Shown here piece after piece: positions 23,722 to 31,836 of a stretch of 49,268 nucleotides of DNA; within the stretch, counting starts at the first letter, position 1; each line of letters opens with the position of its first letter. The notes under the pieces were generated by a model, which saw only the letters and a list, made by a program, of their open reading frames with translations, ran no database searches and had not been told where the DNA came from. Source of the DNA: Legionella waltersii (GTDB taxonomy: Bacteria > Pseudomonadota > Gammaproteobacteria > Legionellales > Legionellaceae); NCBI RefSeq assembly GCF_001468085.1, contig NZ_LNZB01000038.1, positions 99,617-148,884 of the forward strand, given 5' to 3'. A program made the translations under genes and the position numbers.

Positions 23722-24443
23722 GCAGCGCCCCTTTCTTCAGAATGGTGACTGCTCAAAGGCTCGCACTCGTGTTCTAGTCTTTTGTTTAAACAAGACAGCA
23801 ACGGTTGCCTGATTTTTTCTTCAAGCCTTGGTGCCACATTGGAGGTAAGTGCCTTATACAGGAGGGAGTAATCCATCTCACCATGATGTTGTGTATGCAG
23901 TTGATAGGACTCTTTCTGATGAATTACTTCATAGAGTGTAATCAAGGGCAGGTCTTTAACTGAGCTTACTAAAAGCGTACTTAAAAGGCGATTCACCTCT
24001 TTAAAAGCCCGTCTTAGGTTATTAAAGTAATCATCATCATTGGTAAAGCACCCTGCGGTTCTTAAGGTTTTAAGAAGAGAGATAAAGTGGTCGTACACTT
24101 CAAAGAGTTCAACCAGACTACTGGCCAGTGCGCTATCAAAGCATACCTCAGGAAAGTGCACGGGTTGGTAGGTGATTTTTTTACCAGCCAAATGCTTCTT
24201 CTTCTCCAATACCCCCTCAAATTTGTCAATTTCATCATAAAATTTTTGGATAAGGGTATTAACGGCTTCATTCATTTGATAAAGACTTAAAAGCGCATAA
24301 ACACGCTGCTCCTTACAACTCTTGAGTAAACTTGCTACTTTACTCATGAGTTTTTGGTAAAAATTTACCCCATTTTTTAGTTCACGAGTAAACAGACGAT
24401 TCACCTCATGATTACTCAAAGTTAGTTTTACTGTAGTGGTCAT
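23718..24443 (-). CDS. ICE protein of the DUF1845/TIGR03761-like group
   Basis: 241 aa, helical, no signal peptide. RLFTRELKNGVNFYQKLMSK near the start and a long helical core ending KEVNRLLSTLLVSSVKDLP resemble the DUF1845/TIGR03761 proteins that lie next to topB in PFGI-1-class elements. Similarity is weak by eye, and position is half of the argument. It overlaps topB by four bases and traD by one, so it belongs to the same transcription unit. Function unknown. Confidence 0.55.
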   Translation of the reverse strand: MTTTVKLTLSNHEVNRLFTRELKNGVNFYQKLMSKVASLLKSCKEQRVYALLSLYQMNEAVNTLIQKFYDEIDKFEGVLEKKKHLAGKKITYQPVHFPEVCFDSALASSLVELFEVYDHFISLLKTLRTAGCFTNDDDYFNNLRRAFKEVNRLLSTLLVSSVKDLPLITLYEVIHQKESYQLHTQHHGEMDYSLLYKALTSNVAPRLEEKIRQPLLSCLNKRLEHECEPLSSHHSEERGAA

Positions 24444-26905
24444 TATGAGTTTCCTTTTTTAATGTCAGTGGAATATTCAGTACGGATGGGTTGGCTTAAA
24501 CGACAAGGCACTACTTCCTGTTGCAGTCCTGCTCTTGTGATAAAATAAAGTGCTCCATTACTAAAAGACTCTTTTAAAGCAGATTCTAAATCTTCAGTTG
24601 CAACGCCCGAGCGACTTTGGTATTTGCCAAGAACTTCAGGCAGTACAAAAATACGTTGGTCGTCTTGTTCCTGGAGTTGTCGCAGAATTAATTCTTGAGC
24701 ATCTAATGAAAATTGTTTGTTACCAGAATGCATGCGGTGTTCAAGCCACTTGATAAAATCAGGTATTATTTCTAGGGTAACTGAAGGTTTTTCTGGCTCT
24801 GTTTGAAGTGGTACTGCAGGCTCTTTAATATCTTCCTCGGCGTCCGACACAAAATGACCTACCTCAAGTTCCGGGCTTGATTCAGAGATTAATGGCTGAG
24901 CAGTTCGCAGCGGTTCGAGTTTATTAATGTCACACAAAACGCTTTTAATATCATCGGGAGCCAGACCATCGTTAAGAGGTAATGGAATTCGAACCTTATA
25001 TAATTCCCCGCCATTAACCAAAACAAACGCCTGGCCTTTAGGCAGCGAGGTAATGTCGTTGACCTCCAGCATCCCAATTGAATTTTTTTGTACTCGGTCT
25101 TCATTGGTGGTATTAAAAAACACACCCTCTTCACCATGTGGCGTATCACTAACCATGGACACTTGGGTATGTGATACCACATCAACACTGGGTAGAACTT
25201 TAATTAAAAGATTCGCAGTTTCATCATTTTCTACCCGTAAAATAATCAGTGTGTTTAAGTTGCCTTTGGTGACTTCAGCCATAGCCTTTGAGCCTAAAGC
25301 CACTTCTAAATCCTGTTTGGTTTGGGCATAAGCCGTCACCTGAAAGCCTGCTCCGCCTGCTTTATTTAATATTTTTACAAAGGAGTCCTGAATGATTTCA
25401 GACAGCTCGTCACAATGAAGATTTAAACGATAATTGGCGTGACTTTCTTTATAAATTTTCCCTGCAGTTGACACTAAATCAGATAAGAAGGCCTTACCCA
25501 CCGCTTGGGCGATGTTAGGGTTGGTTAAGCTATCGAGCCCAATGTAAATGACCCGTTTGTGCTTAATTGAGGCCATCAACTCGATTTCAGAAGTCGCCTG
25601 AGAAAAGGAAAAAATACCCGAAGCATTGCTTTTATTAATTTCGGATAGAACAGGTCCGACACTGGCGGTAATTTTGTCGTAATAGGTCTTATCCATAAGC
25701 GCTGCATCGTATAAATCAATAAGTACCTGGTCGTGCAACGACTCCACATTGCCTTGGGCAATAGTATTGGAAATGTATTGTTTAAAGTATTTTGCAACGG
25801 CTTTAGCCCTGTCCATTGGAGGATACGGATTGCCGTATTTATCAACTCGGGCATCATTATCCGCAATGATTGCGGCAACCTCATTTAGATAATTGGGCTC
25901 ACGCTGCGGCATAATAGTATCGGCATAAGCCATCAATAATTGATCGAGGCGACTGATGTAAAAAGCAATGGTTTTATAGGTAATGGGTTGATGCATTTCC
26001 TCAAGGCAAATCGCTACAATATTGACGTATTTCCAAGCAAAAGCGGCAAATTGCTTGCCCTCTCCCTCTGCAGCAATGGCATCAGTGATGCGGGTAGCCA
26101 CTTCACTCACCTGGTCAAAATTTTTCAAAGGATTATAACAGGCGGACAGCTCAGGAAATCCCAGATGAACAATACGAAAATCCTCCAGTCGATTAGAGGC
26201 TTTACAGGCAGAATACATATCCCTGACCAGTTCCAGATCCCCTTTAGGATCAACCACAATCACCGCATCACCATTACGAATGTCCTGGTTAATTAAGATG
26301 CTGGCAAGACGTGTTTTCCCAACCCGGGTTGTACCCACCACAAAGGTATGTCCCACGCGAATACTTTGTGAGATATATACCGGTTTATCGCTGTTGCCAA
26401 GTCCATGTAAATAAGGCTTTCCGCCTACATCAGGGTCTGGACGAAAAGGATTCAATCGTGAAGGACTTCTAAGCCATGAAGCCAAACGCGTAGTTTCATG
26501 GTTTTTACAAAAAGCACTGACGGCTTGATTCACTGCATTTCGTTGTAAAAACCGTTCATTTTCGACCTGTTTAATTTGATGAAGTCGCTGGGTGTGTCTG
26601 GGATACCATCGAAACCCACGCCCAACAAAAAGCCAACGCTTTGACAGCGGGACTTGAGTCGTGGTCATGGCAAAATAAGGCATAGCTATCAAGCGTTTTT
26701 GATAACGGATTACCCGATAGGCTTGAAAGGCACGCAACCCACTTAACCCTCCTAAACCTAATGCTGCATAAAGCCCCATGCTTTGAGTCAAGAGCAGTAC
26801 ATGAGGCAAGCAATAGGCCAAAACAGTAAATGATCCCAAAGTAATTGCTGAATAAATCTCTGTGGGATCTCTTAATAAATTTTCAACAGGGTATCGGTTG
26901 CCCAT
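24443..26905 (-). CDS. traD: Conjugative coupling protein TraD (TIGR03743 type)
   Basis: 820 aa. Two N-terminal membrane segments (residues about 20-60) precede the ATPase domain. Walker A GTTRVGKT is at 191-198, Walker B VIVVDPKGD at about 215-223, and further conserved blocks include AFAWKYVNIVAI and LHCDELSEI. The C-terminal 150 residues are Pro/Glu-rich and then helical. It is the T4CP that brings the relaxosome DNA to the secretion channel. Full length, with all ATPase motifs present. Encoded between the topB pair and the membrane gene leading to traG, as in related ICEs. Confidence 0.93.
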   Translation of the reverse strand: MGNRYPVENLLRDPTEIYSAITLGSFTVLAYCLPHVLLLTQSMGLYAALGLGGLSGLRAFQAYRVIRYQKRLIAMPYFAMTTTQVPLSKRWLFVGRGFRWYPRHTQRLHQIKQVENERFLQRNAVNQAVSAFCKNHETTRLASWLRSPSRLNPFRPDPDVGGKPYLHGLGNSDKPVYISQSIRVGHTFVVGTTRVGKTRLASILINQDIRNGDAVIVVDPKGDLELVRDMYSACKASNRLEDFRIVHLGFPELSACYNPLKNFDQVSEVATRITDAIAAEGEGKQFAAFAWKYVNIVAICLEEMHQPITYKTIAFYISRLDQLLMAYADTIMPQREPNYLNEVAAIIADNDARVDKYGNPYPPMDRAKAVAKYFKQYISNTIAQGNVESLHDQVLIDLYDAALMDKTYYDKITASVGPVLSEINKSNASGIFSFSQATSEIELMASIKHKRVIYIGLDSLTNPNIAQAVGKAFLSDLVSTAGKIYKESHANYRLNLHCDELSEIIQDSFVKILNKAGGAGFQVTAYAQTKQDLEVALGSKAMAEVTKGNLNTLIILRVENDETANLLIKVLPSVDVVSHTQVSMVSDTPHGEEGVFFNTTNEDRVQKNSIGMLEVNDITSLPKGQAFVLVNGGELYKVRIPLPLNDGLAPDDIKSVLCDINKLEPLRTAQPLISESSPELEVGHFVSDAEEDIKEPAVPLQTEPEKPSVTLEIIPDFIKWLEHRMHSGNKQFSLDAQELILRQLQEQDDQRIFVLPEVLGKYQSRSGVATEDLESALKESFSNGALYFITRAGLQQEVVPCRLSQPIRTEYSTDIKKGNS

Positions 26906-26909
26906 GTTC

Positions 26910-27242
26910 TTACCTTAATAAATTTAAAACTTCGAAAATGACAAAGGCGCCTATTAAATAAAACCGCGCATTCAATGCACATCGCAGCTGCTCTTCACTA
27001 GGAGAAGAGGCTTGTTTTTGACTAAGTAGGTTGATTAAAAAAGGCCATGCAAAATAAAGGACTGCATAAAAAAGCCCATGGATCATGAGTAAAGCCCACT
27101 TGAAGTGCTGAACTAATTGGCGAAAGTGATTCAATGAATCCGTATTTCTTAACAAAAATGGCGTGATGCAGATGATTAAAATCGCTAGTAAAATCAATTG
27201 AATTGCCACTATAATTGAAGGTCGAAGGAATTTTTTTAACAT
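26910..27242 (-). CDS. Small integral membrane protein
   Basis: 110 aa from ATG 27242 (CAGGAG upstream); the frame is open 27 bases further. Three hydrophobic helices: residues about 8-30 (IIVAIQLILLAILIICITPF), 45-70 (LLMIHGLFYAVLYFAWPFLI) and 92-108. It lies four bases from traD and is probably translated with it. An unnamed small membrane protein is common at this place in type-G elements. Role unknown. Confidence 0.7.
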   Translation of the reverse strand: MLKKFLRPSIIVAIQLILLAILIICITPFLLRNTDSLNHFRQLVQHFKWALLMIHGLFYAVLYFAWPFLINLLSQKQASSPSEEQLRCALNARFYLIGAFVIFEVLNLLR

Positions 27243-27256
27243 AAGGACAGCTCCTG

Positions 27257-27463
27257 ATGAGTACTGCATTGAATGTTGGAAAAGGCTTGCTGAAACTGGT
27301 TTGGGGTTTGTTTAAAATAACTTTGTTGGTAGCTGATGCTGCGATTAACATATCCGGTAACAACAAAAAAACGCCACGGTATAACGAATTGGATGCCATT
27401 GAGCTTTTCCATAAAGCAGCGATAAATCCTAAAGATTATGAGGATGCTACAAGACATCAGTAG
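27257..27463 (+). CDS. Small plus-strand protein inside the conjugation block
   Basis: 68 aa. A hydrophobic helix (LLKLVWGLFKITLLVADAAI) is followed by a charged tail (KKTPRYNELDAIELFHKAAI). It is the only plausible plus-strand gene in more than 24 kb of minus-strand genes, filling the gap between traG and the 27242 start. The amino-acid pattern looks protein-like, while both overlapping minus-strand frames look random. AAGGA lies about 11 bases upstream. It could be an entry-exclusion-type or regulatory small membrane protein, but that is only suggested by size and place. Confidence 0.55.
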   Translation: MSTALNVGKGLLKLVWGLFKITLLVADAAINISGNNKKTPRYNELDAIELFHKAAINPKDYEDATRHQ

Positions 27464-27477
27464 TTGAATTAACCCGC

Positions 27478-29052
27478 TCATATCATCCCCCGCGATGCAA
27501 CCTTAAGTCCTGTTTTGGCAACCTGCATTCCTGAATCAGCAGAATTTTGTGCGGCATTCTGTGAATACCCAAATAGGCTCGCCAACCCAGCACCTGCATC
27601 CCCGCCAAAATGACTGGACAATTTAAAGAGCAATAAAGGCGCGACGTAGTAAAAAAGTACGGCCATATTACGCATTGCAGCCACTAAATCACTGTCGCCC
27701 ATGGGGTCAATAACACTGCGTTCTAAAATGCCCACGTAATGCCAAATGCATTGGATAAAAATCGCCATAACAAATAACCCGCAGAGCGCTCCTAAAGCTC
27801 GCGGGCTATAACCGCTTAAAGCAAGAACAAGCGGTGTAAAGACAATTAAGAAAAAATAAAAGAATGCATGCATTACCGGCAGGGTTTGCATGGTGGCCTC
27901 TCTTTTTAAAGGGGTAGAGGTATACGATTTAACGGACTGTCCTATATTCACAAGACCGCGAGAAAGAGAGGTTCCGATGCTGCTGTTGGTTGTATTCATC
28001 AGCGATTCAGAACTTTGTTCCTGTAAATCACGATTATCCTGGATTAAAACTTTGGCGATGTAGTCTTGTGGGGTTAAATCAGAATTCCAGGCAGACTGAT
28101 GCTTTTGTTTGTAATCCAGTACTCGTTTACTCACATCAAGTGAGCCAATGTGTTTGTCGAAATACCCTGCTCGTTCAGATGCTTTCACTAAATCAGCCTG
28201 AATTTTGTCCCACCATTGATTGCATGTTGGGTAACCATTAGTAGGTTTATGGTTATTTACCGACGCATCATCCTTAGCCGCCGACTCAAAATTGGGATTT
28301 GGGTATTGAGCATAGGAAAATCCAGGCACCGGTTCTCGTGCTCTTGATTTGCCATAATAAAAAGTACGGAAGGTTTTAGAGCCCATCCAATTAAGATCGT
28401 CTTCACCACCATGACGCTTTAATATTTTTTTAATTTGTTCTTTTTCGCTATCAGTTCTTGGCTCATTTAAATAACTGCTGCGTGCTTCTAAAAAGCACTG
28501 GCGATGAAACTGCAAGGCCTGCTGACGCAGCTCTTGAGGAATGTAGGTTGAAATCAAATCCCCCTGGATGGACTGAAGGCTGTCAGTACACCCCGCCACT
28601 TTCATGAGCCCATAGCTGAAACTAGAAAACAGGTTTTGCAATACCGCAAATCCAATAGGCATTTTGACCTGATTGGTTAGTACGTTTGCAAAGGCTTCAT
28701 CATAAGTAGTACCTGAATCTTTAATATGCGATTCGCTGACTTCTGTGCCTTTTTTCATGGTGCACATCGGCTTAAACGACAGCCCCTTTTGCTCTAATGG
28801 CACGCAGGGGTAAACAAATATTCCACAGATTAAAAAAGTAATGGCCAGCTCATACAAAAAGCTGTTGAGCGCATGTTCTGCTGCATTATGGGTCGAACCC
28901 GGTGGAGCCAGCACGTTTTTTAGATAGCGATACCCCACCATCAAAAATCCAATGTATAAAAGCCCTGTTTGCCATAGGGCATCAAACAACACATCATACT
29001 GTTGCCAGCCCAGATAGGTGGTATATAAAGCTAATGGACTAAATACAATCAT
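27478..29052 (-). CDS. traG: TraG N-terminal-type mating-pair protein
   Basis: 524 aa. I prefer ATG 29052, which has AAGGAGTAGG upstream; the frame is open 63 bases further. N-terminal membrane segments (YIGFLMVGYRYLKNVLAPPG, LYELAITFLICGIFVYPCVP), a large periplasmic loop with cysteines, then a cluster of three C-terminal membrane helices (FFYFFLIVFTPLVLALSGY onward). This matches the TraG_N family of inner-membrane T4SS components used in mating-pair stabilisation. Intact. Ends just before the convergent small plus-strand gene. Confidence 0.88.
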   Translation of the reverse strand: MIVFSPLALYTTYLGWQQYDVLFDALWQTGLLYIGFLMVGYRYLKNVLAPPGSTHNAAEHALNSFLYELAITFLICGIFVYPCVPLEQKGLSFKPMCTMKKGTEVSESHIKDSGTTYDEAFANVLTNQVKMPIGFAVLQNLFSSFSYGLMKVAGCTDSLQSIQGDLISTYIPQELRQQALQFHRQCFLEARSSYLNEPRTDSEKEQIKKILKRHGGEDDLNWMGSKTFRTFYYGKSRAREPVPGFSYAQYPNPNFESAAKDDASVNNHKPTNGYPTCNQWWDKIQADLVKASERAGYFDKHIGSLDVSKRVLDYKQKHQSAWNSDLTPQDYIAKVLIQDNRDLQEQSSESLMNTTNSSIGTSLSRGLVNIGQSVKSYTSTPLKREATMQTLPVMHAFFYFFLIVFTPLVLALSGYSPRALGALCGLFVMAIFIQCIWHYVGILERSVIDPMGDSDLVAAMRNMAVLFYYVAPLLLFKLSSHFGGDAGAGLASLFGYSQNAAQNSADSGMQVAKTGLKVASRGMI

Positions 29053-29056
29053 GGTC

Positions 29057-30451
29057 CTACTCCTTCTTATCGCTGTTTTGATACACCGCACCGTTTTTAA
29101 TGAGATCTGTCTCATGGGTGCTGCCTGGCATTGATTTGGCTAAATCACGAGTGCGCAAATCCATAATGAGGTTTAGGGTTTGGGTCATCATTTTTTTACG
29201 AACCTCACTTTCAAAGGCCAGGGAGTGAATTTCTTTATCCAGCTTGCTGAGCGCGGCATTCACCATGGTTTGAGCGGGCTTTAGATTTTGTACCTCTTGA
29301 ATCTGCATGCCGGCTTGCAGGAGGTGGCGTAACATAATCGCCTCATCTAATAGATTTTGAATGGCAATTTCCTCCCCTAATTTGGATACGGTCATGATTT
29401 GTTGCTCGCGAGGCATGCGTTGGATTGCCGTAATGATTTCATCGGTAATGACTATATTAGAGGCACTGATTTTTCGTAGATTCACTTCAGTTAAAGGCCA
29501 CTTCTTATCAACCAACTTCCATAAAGCGCTACTTACATTAGTAACGCAGGTTGAGCTGCTGGCACTCTTTGGGCAGCTTTGAAGTAATGGGGACAGACCA
29601 ACGCCAGCCTTGGCATCATGTGCGTCGTTTTCTTTTTTATGACTGATGTAAATGTCACCTAAAACCAGTACCGCCCAATGAGCGGCCTCTTCGGGAGTAC
29701 GCCAAATTTGAGCGAAATGATTTTTTTTAATATTGTCCTCTGAAGGAGCTGTTTTATCATCAAGCCCACGCGATGGGGTGAGTAATACGTTATAACCTGC
29801 AATCACCACATCATTAATGACTTTAATAGGGACTTGTTTGCTCCCGCCGGCATTGCCTTTATCTCGATGCACCCAGGGTAGACCGTATTCTTCCCCCTTA
29901 TTGGCAATGTCTTTGGCAGCTTTTGAAATATCGACAGACTCGCCATTTTTGGCACGCCTTGCCGCATCCACCCACCCTTGAGAATCAGATACTGACAGCA
30001 TGCCGCTAATGGGCGAATTTCCTTCCTCAAGGGCTCGTTTTGTTTCCTGACAATCAGCTACTTTTAAGGCAAATTCATTTTGTGCACCGGCAGAAGCATT
30101 TTGTAAGATATTATAAAGTCCGGGCATGGCTTGTTGCAGCTTGTACATAGGAAAGCCCGCAACAGAGCCTTTTAAATTATCGACGACATCCGAAGGCATG
30201 CCATTGACGGAATTTTTAAAATCATTAAACGTATTGGTAATAGTGACTACCGGATTAAACAAATTACAGCTCAACCCTCCTCCGTTGATGAACCCACCAA
30301 TGGTCACGGTCTGGTCCCGATTTACAGGAGGTACGAACACATCCGATGAACTCCCCAATTGATAGTAATATTCAGATTGTTCTGGAAAGAGAGAACTCGC
30401 CAAAACCCCAGTACTGAATAAAACTCCTAACGCCACTACGCTTAATTTCAT
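29057..30451 (-). CDS. Conjugation protein TIGR03755 (TraH-like)
   Basis: 464 aa. ATG 30451 (AGGAAGAAACC upstream) opens a signal peptide (MKLSVVALGVLFSTGVLA); an upstream extension of 45 codons is not protein-like. Typical blocks: SEYYYQLGSSSDVFVPPVNR, VTIGGFINGGGLSCNLFNP, and a long helical C-terminal part. Periplasmic component specific to PFGI-1-class T4SS, functionally parallel to TraH of the F system. It sits in the conserved order TraG - 03755 - 03756 - 03757. Confidence 0.88.
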   Translation of the reverse strand: MKLSVVALGVLFSTGVLASSLFPEQSEYYYQLGSSSDVFVPPVNRDQTVTIGGFINGGGLSCNLFNPVVTITNTFNDFKNSVNGMPSDVVDNLKGSVAGFPMYKLQQAMPGLYNILQNASAGAQNEFALKVADCQETKRALEEGNSPISGMLSVSDSQGWVDAARRAKNGESVDISKAAKDIANKGEEYGLPWVHRDKGNAGGSKQVPIKVINDVVIAGYNVLLTPSRGLDDKTAPSEDNIKKNHFAQIWRTPEEAAHWAVLVLGDIYISHKKENDAHDAKAGVGLSPLLQSCPKSASSSTCVTNVSSALWKLVDKKWPLTEVNLRKISASNIVITDEIITAIQRMPREQQIMTVSKLGEEIAIQNLLDEAIMLRHLLQAGMQIQEVQNLKPAQTMVNAALSKLDKEIHSLAFESEVRKKMMTQTLNLIMDLRTRDLAKSMPGSTHETDLIKNGAVYQNSDKKE

Positions 30452-30461
30452 TGGTTTCTTC

Positions 30462-31466
30462 CTATCGTTTTTGAGGGGTGCCCACATCGGGTGTGCCCCA
30501 GAACAATTTGCCAGATTGTGTGACACAACCCTTGTATTTGCGCCACACCACAAAGACATAATTCCCATTGCCTTTGCGCTCATCATCTATACCCTCATCT
30601 GTTGGGTCGCCCGGGATGATGTTGCGATTGTTTGGATAAACTTCCTGCCAAATAACCTGTTTTTGGTGGGGATCAAACACCACATTAGCCGACACACAAT
30701 GAGGCCCACAGGTATTGCTGGTCGAAATTTTTAAGTGCATGCCGCCTTCGTTGGTTACAATGTCTGCAGCATGCATTGCAGCCACGACTGAGGCTCTAAA
30801 CCGTGAGGGCTGGGTGACGCGCATGAGGCGGGGCAGTTCATGACCCCATATATAGGATGAAGTTCCAATATCGTGATTCATTAAAAGCGAAAGCCTGCTT
30901 GCCATATAAGCAATTTCAGCGAGTTCCGTCCGTTCATTCACCGCATCAGCAAGACTTGAGTAATACAATTTCATGAACGTGGTTTCAGGCTTATGGGTTA
31001 CTCCTTTCATTTGATAAATTGCTGATGGAGAGCCGATGACACTGACCACTCGGGTTCGGTCTTCATTAATGTGTTGCGACGCCAATTGTCCACTGCCATC
31101 ACCAAAGCCCAAAGGCAGGTTTAGTGCTGTTGTAAATAACGACTTATAGGTGGTTAATGTCGCTTTATTTTCATAAAGAGTATTCGCCTCAATCCAGGGA
31201 TTTTCCCCAGGATTATTGGAAACGGTCACGATTAAATCAGGGACAAACTGAGATACTGCAGGACCTGGGGTTAATTTCGGTGGAAAATTACGTTCTAACC
31301 ACATGCAACCGCCAATCACCTTCAGGTGGCTATTTTTCATTTGCTTTTTTAATACCCTGAGTGCGATCTTAGGAGTGCTAATCGGCTTGTTCGGTTTGGT
31401 GCTTTCAAACCCAAGGGCTGCCAATGAAAAAAGGACCATGTAAACGCACAGTATCCACTTAATCAT
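30462..31466 (-). CDS. Conjugation protein TIGR03756 (TraU-like)
   Basis: 334 aa from ATG 31466 (signal peptide MIKWILCVYMVLFSLAALGF). VIGGCMWLERNFPPKLTPGP, ENPWIEANTLYE and STSNTCGPHCVSANVVFDP are recognisable TraU/TIGR03756 blocks with paired cysteines for periplasmic disulphides. It overlaps the upstream TIGR03757 gene by eight bases. No thiol-disulphide isomerase gene was seen in the window although the protein is Cys-rich. Confidence 0.88.
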   Translation of the reverse strand: MIKWILCVYMVLFSLAALGFESTKPNKPISTPKIALRVLKKQMKNSHLKVIGGCMWLERNFPPKLTPGPAVSQFVPDLIVTVSNNPGENPWIEANTLYENKATLTTYKSLFTTALNLPLGFGDGSGQLASQHINEDRTRVVSVIGSPSAIYQMKGVTHKPETTFMKLYYSSLADAVNERTELAEIAYMASRLSLLMNHDIGTSSYIWGHELPRLMRVTQPSRFRASVVAAMHAADIVTNEGGMHLKISTSNTCGPHCVSANVVFDPHQKQVIWQEVYPNNRNIIPGDPTDEGIDDERKGNGNYVFVVWRKYKGCVTQSGKLFWGTPDVGTPQKR

Positions 31467-31836
31467 GATGAGCCCCTTTGTAATGACGACTTGCAATCAA
31501 TGCCTTATCTGCTGCGCGTACGCCATAAGTTACATAGCGCTTATCGATGACGATGGCAGGTAGTGATGACAGCGCATAAAGCCTTGCCCGCATCTGGCAG
31601 CGATAAAAGGCGGTCAGACGGCCATTTTGAACGGTATCAACCCGTTGTACTGCTCTAATCTCGGATGCATTACGGTTTAATTCCAAAGTCATTTCATTTA
31701 ATGCATCAAGCGCACAGACTTCGGCCTGTAAGCCATTAAGTGCCACAGAGTATGCCGAGGTTGTAAAGACCTCGATGAGCTCTGCGTAAGTCACACAACT
31801 AATCAGGCTAATCATCATAAAAACAATGCTCTTCAA
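31459..31836 (-). CDS. Conjugation protein TIGR03757 (thioredoxin-like)
   Basis: About 125 aa. The start is uncertain: TTG 31836 gives the best signal peptide (LKSIVFMMISLISCVTYA), while ATG 31818 leaves it very short. The mature protein has EVFTTSAYSV near the start and LPAIVIDKRYVTYGVRAADK near the end, the TrbC/thioredoxin-like pattern of TIGR03757. The start lies inside the end of the ATPase gene (29-base overlap), so translation is coupled. Confidence 0.82.
   Translation of the reverse strand: MKSIVFMMISLISCVTYAELIEVFTTSAYSVALNGLQAEVCALDALNEMTLELNRNASEIRAVQRVDTVQNGRLTAFYRCQMRARLYALSSLPAIVIDKRYVTYGVRAADKALIASRHYKGAHHD

Noticed and set aside
27022..27481. Two minus-strand ORFs overlapping the small plus-strand gene
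   Set aside because: Their translations look random and have no ribosome binding sites; the plus-strand frame explains the segment better.
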